Assembly (NCBI GenBank): GCA_963930775.1
Contig: OZ005696.1
Location: 7,130,001 to 7,194,000 of the forward strand
DNA from: Cliona cf. orientalis
Taxonomy: Eukaryota > Porifera > Demospongiae > Clionaida > Clionaidae
DNA: 64,000 bases
Direction of reading: 5' to 3'
Positions 57,842-64,000 of this stretch are shown here, piece after piece. The notes beneath the pieces were generated by a model that made no database searches, was not told the origin of the DNA, and saw nothing but the letters and a program-made list of their open reading frames with translations. A program made the position numbers and the translations under genes. How positions within the stretch are numbered: position 1 is the stretch's first letter; each line of letters starts with the position of its first letter.

Positions 57842-60800
57842 CTACATTTTTAGGGAACTAACTAATCCGAGCATTCGGCTCTCAATTTCACCACACAGCT
57901 CCAGCCCCTTGATACTACAGTCAAGTCACACATATACACACCTACACGTACCTTAATTCTGTCCATGAGGCTGGGGGCACCATCCATGACAGACATCACA
58001 TCCCTATGAGTTGGAGAGCGATTCAAATCACCAGACTGACCTTCCTCTAGGCCATTGTGAGACGGACTAGAATGCGTCAAGTCACTATTAGTGTTCGCCT
58101 TGTGCACGGGTGTGCTCTGTTTAGAGGTAGGCTTCTTAGCGACTGGTGGTGGAGGCGATTTGGCCTTCGCTTCCGCTCTTCTTAGCTCTGTCGTAACGGT
58201 CGTGCTTTGAGCTTGTGTGACGAGAGGGGAAGACACTTTTGCTACAGCTACTGTGCTAGTCTCGAGTTCAATTTGTCCGTTTCCTTTGCTAAAACTACCG
58301 TCGTGAGCGATGGGGCTGATTGGGGGAGACGGGGGACAGGGGGGCTGATGATTTTGATGATGGACAGGGGAGTCATCTGTGGGGGGAGGTGGTGCCGGGT
58401 GCGAGGGGGGAGGGACGGGGGACAGGGGCCGTCGGGGGGAATGAGATGACAGTGACGAGGTGGACGCTTCTAGTGCTGCACTTTCTGGTGTGAGTGTGGT
58501 GTCTTGTACTGATGAACAATCTGGTGACTCCTCGACAATGGTAGAGCACTGCTGCTCCGTTTGTCTGTCTTCTTCGTACAGCTGAGCCACGGTGTCCGGA
58601 GTTAGTATCATATTCCTACCACTGGGGTTGATCTTGACTTCGGAATAGTTGACTGAAGGAGGTCGTACCTTGGCAGCTCCACCACTCTGAGAGAAGTGGA
58701 GCTCAGCGTAGTTACTTGTGGGTTTCCTTTCAGCTTCAGCCGACTGGTTTCTGATTTCAGAGAGTGAAGCGTAGGGATTCTCCTCCTCCCTTGCCACCAC
58801 AACCACTGAAGCAGCTACTCCCTCACCCTCCACCCCATTCCTGTGGTCTCCATTGGTTGCCATGGCAGCCTCACCATTCTCTGTCACTACTACTGCTGAG
58901 TCAGCAATTCTCTCCTCCTCATCTTGCTGCTCCAAGTTTTCGTCCTCCTCCTCCTTAATACCCTCGGTCTTTAACGACTTTGATAGCGGGGACGTCCCCC
59001 TGTGGCCCCTTGGGCTAGGCTTGAGAGCTTCCTTTGCCGGGCTCCTACCGCCGCTAGTCAGTTGTCTCAGTTCCATCGTACAGCTCTCCTTCAGTACAGC
59101 AACTGTTTGCATCTCGGCTTGTCTATTCACGGTGATGTATTTGCTCAGGTAGGGCACAATCTTGTCCAGCTGTTGTAGCTTGACTCTGATATTCTTCAGC
59201 CTCTTTGTTGCTTGAGGGTCTCCGCCATTGGCTAGTTCGACGAGCTTCACAATGTGTCTAGAGAGCTCCTTCTTGAAGTGGAGTAGAGCTGTCTGCTGTT
59301 GTTTCAATCTCTCATCCGTCTGACTGGCCACTTTGCGTGTTTTGCGAATCCTCTTTTCGTACCTCTTGATGATAGCATCTTGCTGAGCCTTGGGGTTTTC
59401 CGATTTTCCAGTGACTGATGTTGGACTGGAATCTGCTGAACCACCTGCCTCCTGGGGTACAGAGAGTAACCATAATATCACATCAAAATAACATACGTGT
59501 ATTATAGTACACAGGTGAATGAGTATTTAACTGTTAGTGGAAGGAGGAAGTTAGTAGAACTTGGCCTCTGAGGGTATAGAACCAGCCAGATTTACCACAT
59601 TTCAAATTTGAAACATATGCATGCACACTAGTTAATCTTTCAGTTTTCAAGATCAGTGATAAACAACAGGGGCTAGTCACTATAAGGCCTATACATGCAC
59701 AAGTACATATCTCAACGTCAGCTATAACAATCTTACCTCTGATGCTTTGACAGTGCCGATGGTGTGGTCTGCCTTCATGGGTCCCTTCTTCTTTGCCGCT
59801 GCTCCAGACTTGGACGATACCTTGTGAGACAACACCTTGACGTTCCCTGTGTCACTAAAGAGAATCTTCGAGGTACTAGCCACCTTCTTCGAAGACTTAG
59901 CGGTAAACTCTGCCTTGGTCCCTCTCTCTAGCACAAACAGCCACATGTTGAGATCCGCTTGGTCGTTAGCAGCCAGCAGGACAGGGGATATCCCCGTGTG
60001 ACTAATCGAGATGGTGTAGGGTCGCTTGGAGACCTGCGGGTCAATGACCTTGAGTTCGTATCCCGGGAGACAGATGGTCTTGACTGTGGCCTCAGAGCTC
60101 TGGTCTTCATAGACGTAGAGGCAGTTATCGGAATGGGACACACACCAGTACCGGGTCCAGGGTTCAGAGATGAACTGAATCTCAGTGAAGCCACAGTGCT
60201 CGGGATTCTTGAGACTAGAAGCCGGTACGTAGCTGACAAGGTTGGCATCCTTCAGCTTCTTGCTTTTGCGCTTCAGTGTGTTCTTGCCCTATGATATCAA
60301 CAGTTAGATTGTTAGTTTTAGCAGGTACATGTACTCAAAATGAAAGAAGAACAAGCATGCCCAGGGAATGTCACGTATGCACTTAAAATTAGAGCAAGGC
60401 TACTATAATGTACATATATATACGTAGAACATAAATCTACGGTAGTTATTGTGTTACAATAATACAAGTAAACTCACAGAGAGAGCAGGTGAGCTATTTG
60501 AGGATCCTCCACTTCCCGTCCCATTCTCTGCAGACGTCTGACTCCTCAGGTCTGGCGAGGCCGGCTTCTCCTGGGAGCTGTCCCGCAGTGCACTCACCCA
60601 GGCAAACATCTCTGTCTCATTGGGCGCCGCAAACGTGTGCGATTTGGAGCCTCCCTGAGGATTCAGCTTGAACAAGTACTGATGCTCGGATCCGGCCTGC
60701 ACGCTCAATAGCTCGAGGGAGCAGCCCTGGAGAGCGATGGAGGTGATGGGACTCTTCTCCGATGCGCTATGATAGATGTTGAGGTGGCCAGATTTGATGA

Positions 60801-63424
60801 CGCAGTAGCGATCCTTCCATTTGCCGGTGTGGGCTTGTTTCTTTAGCTTTCCTCTGTAGAACACGCTCGACGGTGAGGGAGCCTGGACTGTGATGGCAGG
60901 TTGCTGCGTTTGATCATCTGCTGCGACGTTCACTGCCAAATCGTTGAGTCGCGATGTACTGTTTGTGTGTTCCACAACCTGTTTGTCATCGGGAATGTAG
61001 AAAAATCCGATGAATGGCCCACTATTCGAACCAACGGAGACGTTATCGGGAATCGTGTGCTCAGCTCCTTGCGTGACGTGGTTGAACCACTTGAGTAGCT
61101 CGTCAGCATTTTCTGCTGCAAAGAAGAGACACTGCCCACTCTCGATGTGCCAAACTTTGAACGAGTGGTCTCGCTTGCATTCGATCGTTGCCTCGGTGAT
61201 GCGTGACCCCTTGAGGGGGATGGAGAGGGCCAGAGTGAAGTCCCGCCGACTGATGTAACAAGAGATCACCTTCTCCTCCAACAGGCACCAGTATCGTACC
61301 CACATACTATCCGCCCCTTTCCGCTGAACTCTCAAGTAGCCTTGGAACTGCTCCTTACCCTCGGAATTGACACTCTCGTGTGCCTCACAGACCCTTGCTG
61401 GTGACTCCTCGGCCTCAGGTGCGGAGGGTAGAAGCTCGAGGGAGACGCTCTTTCTCATGGGATCTGCCGGATAAGGTGGAAGCGTGTCTGGTGTTGGACT
61501 TTGGATATCGAAGCTCATCTGTGAGATTCTGGGCTGCTTTAGGTTGCCTTGGCTCCCTCCACCACTTTCCGTTTTCTTTCCTTTTCTCTTCATGAGGCCG
61601 GACTTGACCCATGAGAATTTTCTCCGTCGTTTGAGCGTGTCTGATTGGTACTCATCCTGGTGAGAGAATGTCTTTCGCCGTGGCATTGTGCTGGTGCTGA
61701 AGTCCTACAAAACATTAAAATCAACATCATTAATGGGAATTATTAGAGGGTGGGGAGTATATTTTTCTATTCCCAAGATTGATTTTCCCTTTCCAAAAGT
61801 TTAAAAGTATATCGAGAATAGTACTAAAGTATAGGAACATGCCACTAACCAACCAGAAAGTGATAATCATGTAACATAATGATAATTATACGTAATCCCG
61901 TACGAATTTGGCTCTTCTGGTGATGATTTTATTACTCAGAATATCGCAGTGTGGTCTAGACTGTGACACGATTCATTCAAATTCCATACAGAGCTTGATT
62001 CGATTTGCTAACTCCGCTCATGCATCACTCACACTAGCCATCCACTTAAGAGTCTTGTCACTATGCTAATCCTCATACCAAACAAATTCACTGAACCACT
62101 TGGTCAAAATATCGAGTCAAAAACTGCAAATAGCAGTCATGTCGCTATAAGCATAATCCACTTGAGGCCTCAAAAGGATCGTTCACGTGCAGACATAAAA
62201 TATTATAAGTATTCTGGCTGCAATGCAATTTTATAATCTTTAGAATTAATTTTGTCTACATACTGATCAATAATGGCAAATGCACCTAGCATGGTCTGAT
62301 ATCCTGATCACCTCATGCAAAATTAATCCCATTTTAAGATGATAGCATTCGTTTGACAAAATGCAGTGCAATAGCTCTGCTTTTGGCTACCCTTGGGACT
62401 GCTAAGTGTATCCTTGGGTAGCCAGCCTATATACTTCAAGGATGTCCCTCCAGAGGTTGGAGGGATCGATACAAATCATCTATGACATACTGAACATACA
62501 TCCATCATAGGTGAAGGTGAGGGGGTGTGGTCGATGAGGGCGTTGGCCTCCAGGGAGACAAACTTCTTCTGCATGTCCAGGTCAGTGATTCTGATCTGCT
62601 CAACGGTGTGTACCGGTTGGACCTCGATGGAGGATCCAGCCTGGAACGCCCTGATCCACCGATCCAAGTTCTCTCGGCTGTCTGTGGCAAAAGTTAGCAC
62701 ACCATCTCGTCTGGGATGCTTCACCTGGGGTGGAGTGAGTGAGTGTGAGTGTGAGTGTGTATATTTTATATAATGTTCTCACAATAGCTCCTAATCCAAA
62801 ATTCACATTTGCTACTCCAACTAATATTGCTACAAACAATTACATTATAGCCTACCACAACTGGCATAAAACTGTTACACTGGAATACACATTAATGTAC
62901 ATATCTCCACTAGGCAACTACATGTAAGATGGTCATATGACTATTAAGTGCATGCAAATCAAGTACATACTTAATTCACTCCCCAACATGATACCCCTAC
63001 CACCCCACCCCCAAGACTCTCTTACCTGTAGAGCCCATTTCTTCTTTGCATCTCCTCCTCCCTCTTTGATCTCACTGCCGGGCAGGAACAGCTTCAGCAT
63101 GGGTGTGTAGTGATTCCCACTGCTCTTGTGACACTCTAGGAAGTTGTTCCTTATTGTGCAGTAGAGCTTTGTCCACGTCATGAACCTCTCCCTCTTGTAG
63201 AGGTTGCCTCGCATCTGACACTGCCCGTATTCGAGGGGCGTCGTGTCGTTCATCGGTGATTCGAGGTCAGGGGTCATCGTGCCGTGGGCCAGCATCTCGC
63301 GGCTGCCCGACGTGCTGTTATCGACGGGCGGAGGCATGGGACTGGGGATGTACTCGCTGGACACGTTACTCCGAGGGTAGTTGAACACGCTCGTGTCCAT
63401 ACTGATCATAGAGTTGCGAGGACT
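57842..63424 (-). CDS. multi-PH-domain scaffold protein with ITIM-like motifs (5' incomplete)
   Basis: Exons on the minus strand: 63424-63026, 62724-62500 (or to 62491), 61704-60478, 60288-59737, 59451-57952 and 57907-57842. All are phase 0; about 1323 codons seen. Four PH-like domains: one across the first two exons (MRGNLYKRERFMTWTKLYC...NLDRWIRAFQAG), two in the third (GYLRVQRKGADSMWVRYWCL; GKLKKQAHTGKWKDRYCVIK) and one in the fourth (CGFTEIQFISEPWTRYWCV). A Lys/Gln-rich coiled coil follows, then an acidic linker, YxxL/V tyrosine motifs, a Pro-rich stretch and a terminal LMDRIK-GLELCGEIESRM. Probably a membrane- or cytoskeleton-linked signalling scaffold; the multi-PH-plus-coiled-coil layout recalls AFAP-type adaptors, but orthology is not claimed. 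The 5' end lies beyond 63424 or off the window. The last intron is 44 bp. Confidence 0.75.
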
Positions 63425-64000
63425 CTGTACATAGGGGAATGAAATGTACAGTAAATAAATAGGTATCTTATTTGTATGAAAATAATCATAATGTCGTAAT
63501 GGAAGTGTTTGGAACTGCTTAGAGTGTCCTGACAATTTAAAGGAGTTGTCCTCATTTCAATATTGTAACATCTATTCAGCATGCAGCTGCAGGCATACGT
63601 AGGGTATTATGGTTATGCAATTGCCAGTATTAAAAATTTTGATGCTGAAACTGGTCCAAAAGCAGCTGTTACAAAAGACTATCTATAGTTTATCAGTATA
63701 AGTATGTGTTCAAGATTTTTCAGTTCACATTTCCTCTTACCGTGTTTATGCTAATAGAACGCAAGCAAAAAAAATAATTTCAATTCTGGTTTGCGCACAA
63801 TTAGAGTCAAAACAATTCCAGGAAGTGAATTTTCTTGCGTTAATTAGATGTTGCGTTGTAATAGAACAATTAGCATAGCTTTGAGCGACGACGAATAGTG
63901 GCTATCGATGGTATCGTACCTGTGCCCCTGGCCCCGATCATCACGAGGGTAGCCTGAGAAAGGCCTTCTGACAGCCGCGCCGCATGGTTAGCGATGCCAC
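63425..64000 (-). other. upstream intron/edge of the PH-domain gene
   Basis: No exon can be joined in phase to 63424. A short open stretch near 63930-63998 (minus) precedes a GTACGA donor but is out of phase, so it is not called. Confidence 0.4.

Noticed and set aside
58207-61595. Plus-strand frames opposite the PH-domain gene
   Set aside because: Shadow frames; the minus strand has phase-consistent exons and recognisable PH domains.
63930-63998. Possible further 5' exon of the PH-domain gene
   Set aside because: The donor phase does not match the phase-0 start at 63424.

Overview
The window looks like a metazoan nuclear genome, most likely a demosponge (an inference). It is AT-rich, and its genes carry GT-AG introns, one as short as 44 bp. 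It contains animal-type genes: RER1, lysyl hydroxylase (PLOD), an RNF212/Zip3-like RING protein and a multi-PH scaffold. It is also dense in small DNA transposons. No bacterial, CRISPR or viral gene system was recognised.

Left two thirds (about 2.3-49.4 kb): a plus-strand tandem array of a two-exon gene family that I cannot assign to a named family. Exon 1 encodes a signal peptide and a roughly 180-residue N-glycosylated, cysteine-containing ectodomain. A phase-0 intron follows. Exon 2 encodes a short linker, seven hydrophobic segments and a charged cytosolic tail. Five copies look intact (573-603 aa): 2344-5264, 12632-21543, 26403-33562, 36027-38511 and 43675-45910. A sixth (48081-49407) lacks exon 1, has a stop at its second codon and carries a ~400-bp internal inversion. 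Membrane segments and ectodomain are strongly conserved, while the third cytosolic loop and the tail diverge. By topology these are candidate orphan 7TM receptors.

The introns range from 466 bp to 7.1 kb because of transposons. Copy 2 holds a complete pogo/Tigger-like element (15454-19907, TA duplication, DD35D transposase with a C-terminal PHD finger). Copy 3 holds a three-level nest: a foldback element, a TTAA-flanked element and ACACTAAG-type MITEs. Between the copies lie PIF/Harbinger-like MITEs (TTA/TAA duplications), hAT-like elements, a 57-bp near-perfect palindrome and fragments of other genes: two PLOD C-terminal remnants, one guanine deaminase exon and duplicated 3' pieces of the RNF212-like gene. 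The array therefore appears to have grown by segmental duplication that also carried neighbouring gene pieces.

Right third (50.8-64 kb): ordinary single-copy genes. A 13-exon RNF212/Zip3-like gene (minus, 50790-53538) is divergent from RER1 (plus, 53719-56091) across a 180-bp shared upstream region. RER1 is convergent with a multi-PH-domain scaffold gene (minus, 57842 to at least 63424, 5' end incomplete), which carries tandem ITIM-like tyrosine motifs.
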